Assembly: GCF_009883635.2 (NCBI RefSeq)
Contig: NZ_CP026115.2
Coordinates: forward strand, 5,518,001-5,582,000
Origin: Pseudomonas putida
GTDB taxonomy: Bacteria > Pseudomonadota > Gammaproteobacteria > Pseudomonadales > Pseudomonadaceae
DNA: 64,000 nt
Reading direction: 5' to 3'
Made by a program: the position numbers and the translations under genes. Below, in pieces: positions 1 to 9,798 of the stretch (positions are counted from its first letter, which is position 1; each line of letters starts with the position of its first letter). Under the pieces are notes generated by a model. It saw only the letters and a program-made list of their open reading frames with translations. It was not told the origin of the DNA and did no database searches.

Positions 1-896
1 ATCTGCTGGCGGCTGAAGCCACGGGCCGAACCGAAGGTATAGAAGGCCAGCAACAGGGCGGCGAGCAGCGCGGTGATCGGGTGGCCGATCAGGTCCATCC
101 ACTGGCGGATGATGTGCTCGGCCGGCAGTACCACGTCGGCGAACGTCTTGAGCAGCATCAGCGCCACGGGCAGCAGCACGGTGACCAGGGTGATGGTGAA
201 GCTTGGCAGGTTGCTCTGGTCCGACTCCTTGGCAATCTGGTCCATCAGCTCCTGCGACGGGTTGCCGGGGATGTAGCGGGAAATGAAGTTACCGAACAGC
301 GGGCCGGCGATGATCGCCGTGGGCAGTGCCACCAGCAGGCCATAGAAGATGGTCTTGCCGATGTCGGCGTGGAAGATGCCGATCGCCAGCAGCGGCCCCG
401 GGTGTGGCGGGACCAAGCCATGCACCACCGAAAGGCCGGCCAGCAGCGGGATGCCGATCTTGACCAGCGACACGCCCGAGCGCCGGGCGACGATGAACAC
501 CAACGGAATCAGCAGCACGAAGCCGATCTCGAAGAACAGCGGAATGCCGACCAGGAAGGCGGCGAACATCATCGCCCAATGCACGTTCTTCTTGCCGAAG
601 GCGCGGATCAGGGTTTGCGCGATCTGGTCGGCGCCGCCGGAGTCGGCCATCAGCTTGCCGAGCATCGTACCCAGGGCGAGGACGATGCCGACGAAGCCGA
701 GCACGCCACCGAAGCCGTCCTGGAACGATTTCATCACCTTGGCCACCGGCATGCCGGAGGTCAGGCCGAGGAAACCGGCAGCCAGGGTCAGGGCGACGAA
801 GGGGTGGACCTTGAAATGGGTGATCAGCAGGATCAGCCCGACGATGGTGACCAGCGCGTCGAGCAGCAGGTAGGTATCTGTAGCCAGTCCGAACAT
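1..896 (-). CDS. gntP: Gluconate permease, GntP family (3' end cut by window edge)
   Basis: Reading the minus strand from the ATG at 896 gives MFGLATDTYLLLDALVTI and then about 298 residues of hydrophobic helices, running off the window start without a stop. The segments around VPPHPGPLLA and GIPLFFEIGFVLL are typical of the GntP gluconate:H+ symporter family of the inner membrane. The gene lies 111 bp downstream of gluconokinase on the same strand. A gluconate-repressor operator at 968-987 sits about 70 bp before the start, so it probably has its own promoter under GntR. The C-terminal third lies outside the window. Confidence 0.9.
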   Translation of the reverse strand, partial: MFGLATDTYLLLDALVTIVGLILLITHFKVHPFVALTLAAGFLGLTSGMPVAKVMKSFQDGFGGVLGFVGIVLALGTMLGKLMADSGGADQIAQTLIRAFGKKNVHWAMMFAAFLVGIPLFFEIGFVLLIPLVFIVARRSGVSLVKIGIPLLAGLSVVHGLVPPHPGPLLAIGIFHADIGKTIFYGLLVALPTAIIAGPLFGNFISRYIPGNPSQELMDQIAKESDQSNLPSFTITLVTVLLPVALMLLKTFADVVLPAEHIIRQWMDLIGHPITALLAALLLAFYTFGSARGFSRQQ

Positions 897-967
897 GGTT
901 TTGATGCCTCGGTCTTATCGTTGTTTTGGGCGTAGCATTTATTGAACTTTCGTCGCCTTCAGGCGTC

Positions 968-987
968 GAGACAGCGCTATCTTTGGT
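968..987. promoter_or_regulatory. GntR/GnuR operator upstream of gntP
   Basis: An imperfect palindrome with the core AGACAGCGCTATCT lies between gntK and gntP. The same AGCGCT-centred dyad recurs at 1566-1581 and 1694-1713. On the minus strand the site reads AAGATAGCGCTGTC, which fits my recollection of the P. aeruginosa GntR site (AC-N-AAG-N-TAGCGCT). The assignment to the adjacent LacI-type repressor is inferred from this recurrence. Confidence 0.7.
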
Positions 988-1007
988 GAGCCGGAAAAAC
1001 CGCCGGT

Positions 1008-1547
1008 TCAGGCAGTCCGCGCCAGGTTCCGCTCACCGCAGGGCTTTAGCCAGGCGTCGACCGATTCGGCGAGCACCACAATCGGTTGAGTGGCGTCCAG
1101 CGGCAGGGTCAGGGGTTCGCCCCTGGGTGATTCGAGGGCAGCGAACTGGCTGTCGATCAGGCTGGCCGGCATGAAATGGCCTGGGCGGGCAAGCACGCGT
1201 TTTTCCGCTTCTGCGGGGGTGAGTTCGAGGAACACGAACACCAGCTCCGGCATCGCCGCGCGCAGGGTGTCGCGATACCGGCGCTTGAGCGCGGAGCAGG
1301 TGAGGATCGGCCGTTCGCCGGCCTGCACCGTCGCTTGCAGCTCCTGGCCCAGGCGCACCAGCCAGCCGGCACGGTCATTATCGTCCAGCGGGATACCGGC
1401 ACTCATCTTGCGGATGTTTTCGGCAGGGTGGAACGCGTCGCCTTCGATCAGGCGACCGCCGCTTCGCTTGGCAATGGCATCACCGACGCAGCTTTTGCCG
1501 CAGCCGGCCACGCCCATCACCACGATGGCGGACAGGGGAGAATTCAT
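1008..1547 (-). CDS. gntK: Gluconokinase (GntK/GnuK)
   Basis: A 179-residue protein that phosphorylates D-gluconate with ATP to 6-phosphogluconate, feeding the Entner-Doudoroff pathway. The N-terminal P-loop GVAGCGKS (about residues 13-20) and the motif EGDAFHP are characteristic of the short thermosensitive/thermoresistant gluconokinase family, and the length is normal. The start at 1547 is supported by an AGGAGG ribosome site just upstream. An operator at 1566-1581 lies 19 bp before the start, so repression would block transcription directly. The permease gene follows on the same strand. Confidence 0.93.
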   Translation of the reverse strand: MNSPLSAIVVMGVAGCGKSCVGDAIAKRSGGRLIEGDAFHPAENIRKMSAGIPLDDNDRAGWLVRLGQELQATVQAGERPILTCSALKRRYRDTLRAAMPELVFVFLELTPAEAEKRVLARPGHFMPASLIDSQFAALESPRGEPLTLPLDATQPIVVLAESVDAWLKPCGERNLARTA

Positions 1548-1565
1548 CAGTACCTCCTGCGGGGT

Positions 1566-1581
1566 GAGATAGCGCTGTCTC
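1566..1581. promoter_or_regulatory. GntR/GnuR operator upstream of gntK
   Basis: The near-perfect palindrome GAGATAGCGCTGTCTC lies immediately upstream of the gntK ribosome site. It is the most symmetrical of the three copies in the gluconate locus. Confidence 0.75.
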
Positions 1582-1693
1582 GTCGCTCACGAAACGCCAC
1601 CTCCCCGGTGTTATTGATCTTGTCCTTACGCAGTATGGACGCTTGGCAGTGTGCTGCAGTGGCCACTACCAAAGATTACATTGCCTGCGTCCT

Positions 1694-1713
1694 GAGACAG
1701 CGCTACCTTAGTG
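1694..1713. promoter_or_regulatory. GntR/GnuR operator upstream of the repressor gene (autoregulation)
   Basis: The site GAGACAGCGCTACCTTAGT lies about 40 bp before the gntR start codon. Its reverse complement, ACTAAGGTAGCGCTGTC, matches the recalled GntR consensus AC-N-AAG-N-TAGCGCT exactly. Its position suggests negative autoregulation. Confidence 0.72.
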
Positions 1714-1753
1714 GCCGTTCCCCATTCCTGCAAGTAGTAAAATTACAACATCC

Positions 1754-2773
1754 ATGTCCCGCACAGGCTCTCGCACCACAGGTCGTCCCACACTGGCTGA
1801 AGTCGCCAGGCTTTCCGGGGTTTCCCCGATTACCGCTTCGCGCGCGTTGCGCGGAGTCAGCACGGTTGCCCCGGAACTGGTGGAAAAGGTCATGGCCGCT
1901 GCCGCGTCCCTGGGCTACGTCGCCAACCCTGCAGCCCGGGCGCTGGCGTCGGCGCGCAGCCAATCGGTGGTGGTGCTGATTCCGTCGCTGTCCAACCAGC
2001 TGTTCATCGACACCCTGGAGGCTATCCACGAGGTGATGCGCCCGCGTGGGCTGGAAGTGCTGATTGGCAACTATCACTACGACCTCGACGAAGAAGAGAA
2101 CCTGATCCGCAATTACCTGGCCTACCAGCCTTGCGGCATGCTGCTCACCGGGTTCGACCGCAGCGACGCGGCGCGGCAGATGCTGGCCGCCAGCGGCGTG
2201 CCTTGCGTGCACATGATGGAGCTGGGCGGTGAGGCTGGCGCGTTGTCGGTGGGCTTTTCCCAGCAGCAGGCCGGGCGGGCCGCGGCAACCCACCTGATCG
2301 AGCGGGGGCGGCGGCGCCTGGCGTTCATTGCCGCGCAGCTCGACCCACGGGTGATGCAGCGCGCCGAAGGCTTCCGCCAGGCCCTTGCCGACGCCGGCAT
2401 GCAGGCCACTGAGCTGGAGATTCTGGCGCCACAACCGTCATCCATTGCCTTGGGCAGTGAACTGTTCAGCCAGCTTCTGGCGCAGGCGCCTGATGTGGAT
2501 GGCATCTTCTTCTGCAACGACGACCTCGCCCAGGGCGCGGTGTTGCAGGCGTTGCGTCAAGGCATCGAGGTGCCGAACCAGGTGGCCATGGTCGGCTTCA
2601 ACGACCTGCCCGCATCGGCGCACATGGTGCCGCGCCTGACCTCCATTCGCACCCCACGGGCGGCCGTTGGTCGGGGCGCCGCCCAGGCATTGCTGGCGCT
2701 GCTCGATGGCAAGCGGGTAGCGACCGAGCAGCAGGATCTGGGCTTTGAACTGATGGTGCGCGAGAGTTCATGA
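1754..2773 (+). CDS. gntR: LacI-family gluconate repressor (GntR/GnuR)
   Basis: A 339-residue LacI-family regulator. The N-terminal helix-turn-helix is visible in the segment LAEVARLSGVSPITASRALRG (residues about 14-34), followed by the hinge-helix region NPAARALASARS and a periplasmic-binding-like effector domain to the C-terminus. It is divergent from gntK, with two AGCGCT palindromes in the shared intergenic region and a third before gntP. This layout is that of the known Pseudomonas gluconate repressor, which is relieved by gluconate or 6-phosphogluconate. The ribosome site is weak, and a TAAAAT -10-like box lies only about 10 bp before the ATG, so the mRNA may have a very short leader. 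Confidence 0.88.
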   Translation: MSRTGSRTTGRPTLAEVARLSGVSPITASRALRGVSTVAPELVEKVMAAAASLGYVANPAARALASARSQSVVVLIPSLSNQLFIDTLEAIHEVMRPRGLEVLIGNYHYDLDEEENLIRNYLAYQPCGMLLTGFDRSDAARQMLAASGVPCVHMMELGGEAGALSVGFSQQQAGRAAATHLIERGRRRLAFIAAQLDPRVMQRAEGFRQALADAGMQATELEILAPQPSSIALGSELFSQLLAQAPDVDGIFFCNDDLAQGAVLQALRQGIEVPNQVAMVGFNDLPASAHMVPRLTSIRTPRAAVGRGAAQALLALLDGKRVATEQQDLGFELMVRESS

Positions 2774-2803
2774 GGTTTTGCAGGAACCGTCGCTAACTGT
2801 TTA

Positions 2804-2854
2804 ATCACTAAGTGATATCAATTGGCTTGCACGGTAACAAAGCCGATCTATGCT
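2804..2854 (+). promoter_or_regulatory. Promoter and upstream palindrome for the PAS chemoreceptor gene
   Basis: TTGCAC (2827-2832) and TATGCT (2849-2854) are separated by 16 bp, ending 33 bp before the ATG, and form a plausible sigma-70 promoter. Just upstream lies the perfect dyad ATCACT-A-AGTGAT (2804-2816). It could be an operator, but no binding protein can be named. Confidence 0.45.
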
Positions 2855-2887
2855 CAGAAAACCCTGGGCATCAAGGATCGTGGCGCC

Positions 2888-4207
2888 ATGTTCGACTTCC
2901 ACCGCAAGTCTGATTTGATCGAGATTCAGCGCACCCGCAAGGCCCTGGCCGAGAGCCAGGCCAAGCTTGCCGCGATCAGCCGCTGCATGGCCATGATCGA
3001 GTTCGCCCCCGACGGTACCATTGTTGATGCCAATGCGCAGTTCTGCCAGGCCATGGGCTACGACGTCGACGAGCTGCGCGGCAAGCACCACCGCCTGTTC
3101 TGCGACCCAGGCTACACCAAGACCGCCGAATATCAGCAACTGTGGCATGAACTGGGCCAGGGCAAGGCCATCAGCGGCACCTTCGAGCGCGTCGACAAGG
3201 CAGGCCGTGAGGTCTGGCTGGAGGCCAGCTACATGCCGGTGCTCGACGAGCAACAGCAGGTCACCAGCGTGATCAAGGTGGCAGCCGATATCAGCCAGCG
3301 GGTGAAGGACGAACACGAGAGCGAAAGCCTGCTCAAGGCCATTGGCCGGTCCATGGCCGTGGTCGAGTTCACGCCGCAGGGGCGGGTGATCAAGGCCAAT
3401 CAGAACTTCCTCGCGACCATGGGCTATCGCCTGGAAGAAGTGGTGGGCCGTCACCATGGGCTGTTCTGCCAGCCCCATGAACGTGAATCCGGCGCATACC
3501 GCGAGTTCTGGGCTTCACTCAATCGCGGCGAATATCACTCGCACCGCTTCGAGCGGATCAACAAGCAAGGCCAGACGGTGTACCTGGAGGCCTCGTACAA
3601 CCCGATCTTCGACAGCAAAGGGCGCTTGTACAAGGTGGTCAAGTTCGCCAGCGACATCACCGCGCAGGTCAGCACCCAGCAGAGCGCCGCCGATGCGGCC
3701 CATGCCAGTTCGGTGCAGACCGATGCTTGCGCGCGCAAGGGTACCGAGGTGGTGCAACAGACGGTAGCGGTCATCGAGCAGATTTCCCAGGAACTCAATG
3801 ACGCCGCGCGCAGCATCGATGCGGTGAGCAAACAGTCGGATGTGATCGGGCAGATCGTGCTGACCATCCGTGGCATCGCCGACCAGACCAACCTGTTGGC
3901 ATTGAACGCGGCCATCGAGGCGGCCCGGGCCGGTGAGCATGGCCGTGGCTTTGCCGTGGTGGCCGATGAAGTGCGTAGCCTGGCCGCGCGCACCAGCAAG
4001 GCGACGCTGGAAATTGTCGACGTGGTGCGCCAGAACCACGACCTGTCGCTGACCGCCGTGGCCAGCATGCAGTCGAGCCTGTCCCGCACCGGGCGTGGCG
4101 TTGCCTTGGCCAACGAGGCGGGAACGGTGATCATGGAAATCCAGCAGGGTTCGCGTCACGTGGTCGACGCCATCAGCCAGATCAACTCGACACTGCAATT
4201 GCACTGA
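2888..4207 (+). CDS. Soluble double-PAS methyl-accepting chemotaxis protein (BdlA-like)
   Basis: A 439-residue protein without a signal peptide or membrane segment. Two tandem PAS domains occupy about residues 28-140 and 150-262; each carries the same pattern of GY near a conserved FCxP motif (LFCDPGY and LFCQPHE) and ends in ADIS or SDIT. A methyl-accepting signalling domain follows, with the highly conserved hairpin tip [21 protein letters not shown]. The domain order and size match the cytosolic biofilm-dispersal receptor BdlA of P. aeruginosa. The start at 2888 is chosen because AAGGA lies 10 bp upstream; an in-frame TTG at 2822 is less likely. The 3' end overlaps the convergent kinase gene by 26 bp. 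Confidence 0.82.
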   Translation: MFDFHRKSDLIEIQRTRKALAESQAKLAAISRCMAMIEFAPDGTIVDANAQFCQAMGYDVDELRGKHHRLFCDPGYTKTAEYQQLWHELGQGKAISGTFERVDKAGREVWLEASYMPVLDEQQQVTSVIKVAADISQRVKDEHESESLLKAIGRSMAVVEFTPQGRVIKANQNFLATMGYRLEEVVGRHHGLFCQPHERESGAYREFWASLNRGEYHSHRFERINKQGQTVYLEASYNPIFDSKGRLYKVVKFASDITAQVSTQQSAADAAHASSVQTDACARKGTEVVQQTVAVIEQISQELNDAARSIDAVSKQSDVIGQIVLTIRGIADQTNLLALNAAIEAARAGEHGRGFAVVADEVRSLAARTSKATLEIVDVVRQNHDLSLTAVASMQSSLSRTGRGVALANEAGTVIMEIQQGSRHVVDAISQINSTLQLH

Positions 4208-7200
4208 GGGCGTCGCCCAGTTCCCGCAGCAAGGCCTGCAGGCTCGTTTCCAGCTGCAGGTGCAGCGCGCTCGTCGGCAGCCCCTGGGCATGAGCCTGCT
4301 CGATGGCTTCGCAATCCTTGACCACCCCGCGCACCCGCAGCATCTTGGCGCCCCCTTTTATGCGGTGAGCGAGGGTGCGCAGCGCCTCGCGGTCGCTGGC
4401 GGCATCCAGGGCTTGCAGGGCGGCCAGGTCCTCGCGGGCACTTTGCGTCAGTTGCTCGAGCAGGTGCCGGGTCAGCTGCTGGTCATTCTGGGTCAGGTGG
4501 TGCAGTTCGTTCAGGTCGAAACCACTGACCCTTGATGCAGGTGCATGGGCGGCGGCGCGTGCCTGGGGCAGATGTGCCTTCAGTGTCTGCAGCCCGATGG
4601 GCTTGAACAGGCAGTCGTCCATGCCGCTCTCCAGGCAACGTTGACGCTCTTCGGCCTGGGCATTGGCGGTGACGCCTAGAATGTTGCAGGCGGGTAGCCC
4701 GCGCTCTTGCTCGAGCTGGCGAACCCTGCGGGCCAACTCATGGCCGTCCATCACCGGCATGCTGCAGTCAGTAATGACCAGGTCAAAGTCGTGTGCTTGC
4801 CACAAGGTCAGCGCCGATTCGCCATTCTCGGCCAGCGTCACCTGGTGACCGAGGCTGTGCAGCTGTTTTTCCAGCAGCAGCAGGTTGGCAGGGTAGTCAT
4901 CGACCACCAGCACATTCAGCGGCCCGCTTTCGGCTTCGTCGGCGACTGCAGGGTGCTCCACGGGGGCGGGTGGCGCACTCAGTGGCAGCGGTAACTGGAC
5001 GAGCACACGGGTGCCGACGCCTTCCACGCTTTGCAGGTCCAGCCTGCCTCCCATGAGTTCGGTCAGGGTCCGGCTGATGACCAGGCCCAGGCCAGCGCCT
5101 TGGCTCGCTCGGGGGCCTGAGGCCTGGGTAAAGGTGTTGAACAGCCGGGCCTGATCCTGGGCGGCAATGCCGATACCGGTGTCGGTCACGCTCACCTCGA
5201 CCAGCGCGATGTCGCCTGCGCTCACGGGGTTGAACGTGAGGCGGACTTGTACGTCGCCACGATCGGTGAACTTGATAGCATTGCTCAACAGGTTGGAGAG
5301 GATCTGCTTGATCCGTAACGGGTCAGCCAAGACCCAGAGTGGGCCCGCTGGCAGCTCGCCTTGCAGGTGCAAGCCCTTTATCCGTGCGTTACCTTCGAAG
5401 ACGCGCAGGGTGCTGCGCAGCAGTTCGACCAGGTCGGTCGCAACCGGCTGCAGGGTCATGTGCCCTGATTCGATGCGGGAAATATCAAGGATGTCACCGA
5501 TCAGCCCAAGCAGGCCAATGGCGGAATCGTGGGCGGTTTGCAGGGTCTGGGTGTCGCAGTGGCCAGCGCGGTTGTCTTGCAGCGCCAGTTCCAGCAGGCC
5601 TATCACCGCGTTCATGGGGGTACGGATCTCGTGGCTCATGGTCGCCAGGAACGCGCTTTTGGTTTTGCTGGCCTGTTCTGCTTCATCCTTGGCCTGGCGC
5701 AGTTGCTCCAGCAGCCCGCGGCTGAAGGCCAGTTGCGCCTGCAGGGCGCGCTGCGCTTCGGTGCGCTGGTGGATCAGCTTGCGCAAGTAGCTGTTCCAGA
5801 ACACCACGCCCGCCAGCAGCAGGGCTGACAGCACCAACACTTGCAGGGCCAGGGTGCGGTAGTTGCGCCAGGGGCTGTCGCTGACCAAGGTGCTGCTGCG
5901 CCTACGGTTTATCAGCTGTTCCAGTTCTTCGGGAGGAATGCTCATCAACGCCTTGTCGAGGATGGCCTGCAATTGCGGCAGGTCAGGGGCGACCGCGAAG
6001 GAGGCAACGGCCGGCTCGTCCCCCACGACGCCGGCGATACGCAGGCGCCCCTTGAATACCTGGTTGATGTAGTACGAGGCATTGATGTAGCTGCTATAGG
6101 CGGCGTCGGCGTCGCCGTTGGCCACCGCTTCCATCAGGCCAAGGGGGTTGTTCACCATGACCAGTTTCGCCTGCGGGAAGCGCTGCAGTACTTCGGCGCG
6201 AAGGTGGGAGCCCTGCAGCAGGGCAATGCGTTGCCCGTCCAGGTTCCTGGCGTGCAGTGGCGAGGGCGCCTGGTCGCGCGTCACCAGCACCCTGGGGCTG
6301 ACCAGATACGGACGGGTGTAGCGCAGCTGGGCTGCGCGTTCCGTGCCATAGCCCAGTGCTCCGATCATCTGTGCCTCGCCGCGTGCGACCTTGTCAACCA
6401 TCTGCTGCACGGTACCTTGCTCGATGAACTTGAACTGCAAGCCGGTGCGCAGGGCGATCTGCTTGAGCAGGTCGATGGTGATTCCGCTGACATGCTGCTC
6501 GGCGTCATTGAACGTGAGCGGGGCCAGGGCCGTGTCGACCAGTACACTGACCGTCGGATGCCGGGCTATCCATTCGTTTTCCTCCTGTGTCAGTACTGAC
6601 AGGTGGCGGTCCAGCAACAGGCTGGTATTGCCACTGCTCCAGCGGCGCAGGATGTTCAGGCGCTCGCTTTCGGTGATCCTGGCCATGGCACTATCGACCA
6701 GGCGGCGCAGCCGTGGGTTGTCATTGGCGAATGCGAAGGCGAAAGAGCCGGGCGCCACCTGGCAGAAATGATCGATCTTCACCATGCCTTGGTAACTTCT
6801 GCCTATCAGGAAGTCGGTACTGATGGCATCGCCCAGATAGGCGTCGGCCTCGCCCAGTTCGACTGCCGCAAGGCCCGCGAGGGTCGAGCGATAGAGGCTC
6901 AGTTGGGCATTGGGGTAGAGGGAGCGGACGGTCTCGCCCGGCAAGTAGTGGTCGACCATCGCCAGGCGCAAGCCAGCCAGGTCCTTGCCATGTAGTAGCG
7001 GGGAGGACTCGCGCGTCACGATCACCGGCAGGTCTTCTGCATAGGGCAGGCTGAGGCTGAGCTGGGCATCGGCAGCTTCGAAGCCATTTGAGCTGCCCAG
7101 CAGGTCGATGGTGCCAGCACGCAACGCGGCGATCGCTTCATGACGGCTGGCGAACCGCCTGACTTCGATCGGTACGCCCAGCTGCTCGGCGATCAGCCCG

Positions 7201-7457
7201 GCATAATCGGCGCTCAGGCCTTCGTAATCAGCCAGGCTGACGTTGATCTCGAAGGGTGGGTAATCCGGCCGTGAACTCCCCAGTAGCAACACGCCGCGCC
7301 GCTGCAGCCACTGGCGGTCGTCGTCATTCAGCTGCAGCGGTTGCGTAGCACTGGTGGCGCGTGCCAGCAAATGCCTGGATTCACCATCGGCAAGCGCCAT
7401 GAACGGGTAGCAGAGCAGGGCGATGAGCAGGGTCAGGCCGGCCAGGACAGATTTCAT
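4182..7457 (-). CDS. Unorthodox hybrid sensor histidine kinase (BvgS/EvgS-like)
   Basis: A 1091-residue inner-membrane kinase. A signal peptide (residues 1-23) precedes two periplasmic solute-binding domains (about 55-275 and 300-520), a transmembrane helix (536-556), a coiled linker, a HisKA domain with phospho-accepting H609 in MSHEIRTP, an ATPase domain (N-box around [11 protein letters not shown]-boxes DTGIGI and GAGLGL), a receiver domain with D897, and a C-terminal HPt domain with H1031 in AHRIKGGAK. This is the full BvgS/EvgS relay architecture, but no PAS domain is obvious. The start at 7457 gives the proper signal peptide. The gene begins 13 bp after the response-regulator stop. The sensed ligand is unknown. 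Confidence 0.9.
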   Translation of the reverse strand: MKSVLAGLTLLIALLCYPFMALADGESRHLLARATSATQPLQLNDDDRQWLQRRGVLLLGSSRPDYPPFEINVSLADYEGLSADYAGLIAEQLGVPIEVRRFASRHEAIAALRAGTIDLLGSSNGFEAADAQLSLSLPYAEDLPVIVTRESSPLLHGKDLAGLRLAMVDHYLPGETVRSLYPNAQLSLYRSTLAGLAAVELGEADAYLGDAISTDFLIGRSYQGMVKIDHFCQVAPGSFAFAFANDNPRLRRLVDSAMARITESERLNILRRWSSGNTSLLLDRHLSVLTQEENEWIARHPTVSVLVDTALAPLTFNDAEQHVSGITIDLLKQIALRTGLQFKFIEQGTVQQMVDKVARGEAQMIGALGYGTERAAQLRYTRPYLVSPRVLVTRDQAPSPLHARNLDGQRIALLQGSHLRAEVLQRFPQAKLVMVNNPLGLMEAVANGDADAAYSSYINASYYINQVFKGRLRIAGVVGDEPAVASFAVAPDLPQLQAILDKALMSIPPEELEQLINRRRSSTLVSDSPWRNYRTLALQVLVLSALLLAGVVFWNSYLRKLIHQRTEAQRALQAQLAFSRGLLEQLRQAKDEAEQASKTKSAFLATMSHEIRTPMNAVIGLLELALQDNRAGHCDTQTLQTAHDSAIGLLGLIGDILDISRIESGHMTLQPVATDLVELLRSTLRVFEGNARIKGLHLQGELPAGPLWVLADPLRIKQILSNLLSNAIKFTDRGDVQVRLTFNPVSAGDIALVEVSVTDTGIGIAAQDQARLFNTFTQASGPRASQGAGLGLVISRTLTELMGGRLDLQSVEGVGTRVLVQLPLPLSAPPAPVEHPAVADEAESGPLNVLVVDDYPANLLLLEKQLHSLGHQVTLAENGESALTLWQAHDFDLVITDCSMPVMDGHELARRVRQLEQERGLPACNILGVTANAQAEERQRCLESGMDDCLFKPIGLQTLKAHLPQARAAAHAPASRVSGFDLNELHHLTQNDQQLTRHLLEQLTQSAREDLAALQALDAASDREALRTLAHRIKGGAKMLRVRGVVKDCEAIEQAHAQGLPTSALHLQLETSLQALLRELGDALSAIAVSS

Positions 7458-7470
7458 GCTTCCCGCACGC

Positions 7471-8085
7471 TCATCTGACGTCGTTGCGTTTGGCCAGGTC
7501 CACCATTTCCACCAGTGACTCGGTCTTGAGTTTTTCCATGATACGGCCACGGTAGGTACTGATGGTCTTGGCACTGAGGTTCATGCAGGCGCCGATGTTC
7601 TTGTTGTTTTCACCACGGCTCAGGCGCCGCAATACTTCCATCTCGCGGTTGGACAGGCTGCCGAGGCGCTCTGGCTCGCTCTCCAGGGTATTGCTGTTCA
7701 CCGACATCTGGGGGAAGGTGGAGTAGCCCTTGATCAGGGCCTTGATTGCGAACACCACGGCCTCCAGGTCTTCGCCTTTGGTAACGAATGCACCAATCCC
7801 GGCATCCAGGCAGCGGCGCACGTAAAGGTCGGTGGCCTGCCCGGTCAGCACCATGATCTTGGGGGCAGGCTCCTGTTGTTGCAGGCGCTTGATGACTTCC
7901 ATGCCATCCAGGCCGGGGAGCCCTATGTCCAGCAGCACCACATCCGGGCGCAATTCGCGCACCTTCTGTGCTACTTCACTGCCATTGTCGACTTCGCCGA
8001 CGATGCGAAAGCGCTCACGCTCGAGCAATATGCGTAAGGAAAAACGGACGATGGCATGATCATCAACGATCAGCACGGTTGTCAT
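7471..8085 (-). CDS. NarL/BvgA-family response regulator
   Basis: A 204-residue regulator with an N-terminal receiver domain (acidic pair D8-D9, phospho-acceptor D53 in LLDIGLPG, K near VTKGED) and a C-terminal LuxR-type helix-turn-helix (LSNREMEVLRRLSRGENNKNIG). It is the partner of the hybrid kinase encoded 13 bp downstream and resembles BvgA/EvgA. The start at 8085 has a clear AGGAG 8 bp upstream. Inverted repeats at 8116-8134 and 8231-8247 in the 5' region could be autoregulatory sites. Confidence 0.88.
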   Translation of the reverse strand: MTTVLIVDDHAIVRFSLRILLERERFRIVGEVDNGSEVAQKVRELRPDVVLLDIGLPGLDGMEVIKRLQQQEPAPKIMVLTGQATDLYVRRCLDAGIGAFVTKGEDLEAVVFAIKALIKGYSTFPQMSVNSNTLESEPERLGSLSNREMEVLRRLSRGENNKNIGACMNLSAKTISTYRGRIMEKLKTESLVEMVDLAKRNDVR

Positions 8086-8115
8086 GTCACTAACTCCTGT
8101 CGGAATGTGGTCGGC

Positions 8116-8247
8116 TTCCTGAGGCAATCAGGAATACGTCTGCAAGCTTTTTCTGCTGTGCGGCACGATACGACGATTCCGGATCCATGGTAATGGCGAG
8201 TATAGATGTGTTGAACAAGCGAGCCGGTGTTGTGGAAAATTCCTACA
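8116..8247 (-). promoter_or_regulatory. Upstream region of the response-regulator operon with two inverted repeats
   Basis: Two dyads are visible. TTCCTGA-N5-TCAGGAA (8116-8134) is perfect. TGTGGAAAATTCCTACA (8231-8247) is imperfect and holds TTCCTA-type heptads like those bound by BvgA-family regulators. On the minus strand a TATACT -10-like box at 8204-8199 would place the second dyad near -45, a normal activator position. No good -35 is seen. The assignment is inferential. Confidence 0.4.
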
Positions 8248-8300
8248 CGGTAGCTGCTACAGACACCGTCAGAAGTGGCGGTGCCTGTATTGGCGGAGGG

Positions 8301-8543
8301 TCAGGCGCAGGTCGGATGAGGCTTGAGGACCCGTTGGGTCGAGGCGGGGTTATTGCTCAAGGCCTGGCCCACCCGCGTCGGGCGGGCCAGCAACTGGCCG
8401 CCGCAATTCGGGCAACGTCCTTGCAGGCGTTGGTCTGCACAGTTACGGCAGAAGGTGCATTCGAACGAGCAGATCAGGGCGTCTGGGCTATCGCCCGGCA
8501 GGTCGGCATCGCAGCATTCACAATTAGGGCGCAGCTCCAGCAT
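8301..8543 (-). CDS. DUF1272 cysteine-rich protein
   Basis: An 80-residue protein starting MLELRPNCECCDADLP, with cysteine pairs at CECC, FECTFCRNC and RCPNCGG. This pattern is diagnostic of the DUF1272 family, presumably a small zinc-binding protein of unknown function. The start at 8543 is preceded by GGAG at good spacing. The gene lies 61 bp after cobM on the same strand and could be read through from the cobalamin operon, although no functional link is known. A gap of about 215 bp separates it from the response regulator. Confidence 0.85.
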   Translation of the reverse strand: MLELRPNCECCDADLPGDSPDALICSFECTFCRNCADQRLQGRCPNCGGQLLARPTRVGQALSNNPASTQRVLKPHPTCA

Positions 8544-8604
8544 GGGTATCACTCCGGTCGGGTGGAATGCGCAGTCTGCTCCGCCCCTCGTCAGCCTGGC
8601 AATG

Positions 8605-9357
8605 CTAGTCGCCGGGGCGGTACAGGTGGGCGTGGCCGGCGCGGTATAGCGCCGACTCGCTGAACGGCGCATCGCCGAGCACATGGCCGACGAGGATCAG
8701 GGCGGTGCGCCGGAACCCTTTGCAGGCAACCTGTTCGATGATATCGGCCAGCGTGCCGCGCACCCAGTCCTGGTCTGGCCAGGTAGCACGATGAACCACC
8801 GCGACCGGGCAGTCGGGGCCGTAGTGGGGCAGCAGTTCTTCGACGATACGTGGCAGGTGCTTGACCCCCAGGTGAATGGCCAAGGTACTGCCGTGTCGGG
8901 CCAGGTCGCCGAGCTGCTCGCCTGCTGGCATCGGTGAGCTGTCGCCGTAGCGGGTGAGGATGACCGTCTGCGCCACTTGTGGCAGGGTCAGTTCGCAGCC
9001 GAGCAATGCCGCGCTGGCGGCGGTGGCAGTGACGCCAGGGATGATCTGGTAATCGATGCCCAGTTCGCGCAGGTGGCGAATCTGCTCGCCGATGGCGCCA
9101 TACAGGCTGGGGTCGCCACTGTGCACCCGGGCCACGTCCTGGCCATTGGCGTGTGCGGTGCGGATGGCGTCGATGATTTGCTCGAGGTGCAGTTCGGCGC
9201 TGTTGATGACCGTCTCGGCCTGATGCCCTTCGAGCACCGCCGCAGGTACCAGCGAACCGGCATAGATGATCACCGGGCACTGACGGATCAGGCGTTGGCC
9301 CTTGACCGTGATCAGTTCCGGGTCGCCGGGGCCGGCGCCGATGAAGTAGACCGTCAT
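8605..9357 (-). CDS. cobM: Precorrin-4 C11-methyltransferase CobM
   Basis: A 250-residue S-adenosylmethionine-dependent tetrapyrrole methyltransferase. The family motifs are clear: VYFIGAGPGDPELITVKG at the N-terminus, VARVHSGDPSLYGA, and GVTATAASAALLG. It methylates C-11 of precorrin-4 in aerobic cobalamin synthesis. AAGGA lies upstream of the ATG at 9357. It is the fourth gene of the cbtB-cbtA-cobE-cobM operon, 30 bp after cobE, behind the cobalamin riboswitch. Confidence 0.95.
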   Translation of the reverse strand: MTVYFIGAGPGDPELITVKGQRLIRQCPVIIYAGSLVPAAVLEGHQAETVINSAELHLEQIIDAIRTAHANGQDVARVHSGDPSLYGAIGEQIRHLRELGIDYQIIPGVTATAASAALLGCELTLPQVAQTVILTRYGDSSPMPAGEQLGDLARHGSTLAIHLGVKHLPRIVEELLPHYGPDCPVAVVHRATWPDQDWVRGTLADIIEQVACKGFRRTALILVGHVLGDAPFSESALYRAGHAHLYRPGD

Positions 9358-9387
9358 GGCAGATCCTTGAAATGATGAAAGAAGCGA

Positions 9388-9798
9388 TTATCCGGCAGAG
9401 GCCAGTGCCAGGGTAGCGGGGCCGCGCACCTGACGGGTTACCCTGAGTGTGGCGCCGGCGTGACTGAGGCTGGCCAGGGCCAGTGCTGTGCTCTCGGCAA
9501 CGCCCCAGCAGCCGCTGTGGGCGTAGGCGACTGCGGAGCGGTGGCTGAGCTGGGGTTCGTACGCCTGCAGTTGCTCGGTAGCGAAAACTACCAACGGCAG
9601 GGCGTAGCGTGCGGCGAGTTGTTGCAGGCCTGGCTCGTCGGCCTTGCCCGCGATGCTGGCAAAGCCGCGAAGTGCTGTGGCGGTCAGGCCGTGACGCTGC
9701 AGCACTTCATGCAGCAACACGTCGAGGACGTCCACCGGGCAACCCCGACGGCAGCCGAAGCCGGCGTACAGCGCCGGCAATGGCTGGTCGATGGCCAT
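9388..9798 (-). CDS. cobE: Cobalamin biosynthesis protein CobE/CbiG C-terminal domain
   Basis: A 136-residue protein starting with the YAGFGCRRGC signature of the CobE / CbiG-C domain, which also shows the segment FASIAGKADEPGLQQLA. It takes part in the ring-contraction and precorrin steps, although its exact catalytic role is poorly defined. The ATG overlaps the cbtA stop by one base (TGATG), indicating translational coupling. Confidence 0.88.
   Translation of the reverse strand: MAIDQPLPALYAGFGCRRGCPVDVLDVLLHEVLQRHGLTATALRGFASIAGKADEPGLQQLAARYALPLVVFATEQLQAYEPQLSHRSAVAYAHSGCWGVAESTALALASLSHAGATLRVTRQVRGPATLALASAG

Noticed and set aside
2822..2887. Upstream TTG start for the PAS chemoreceptor
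   Set aside because: It falls inside the predicted -35/-10 promoter and has no ribosome site; the ATG at 2888 has AAGGA.
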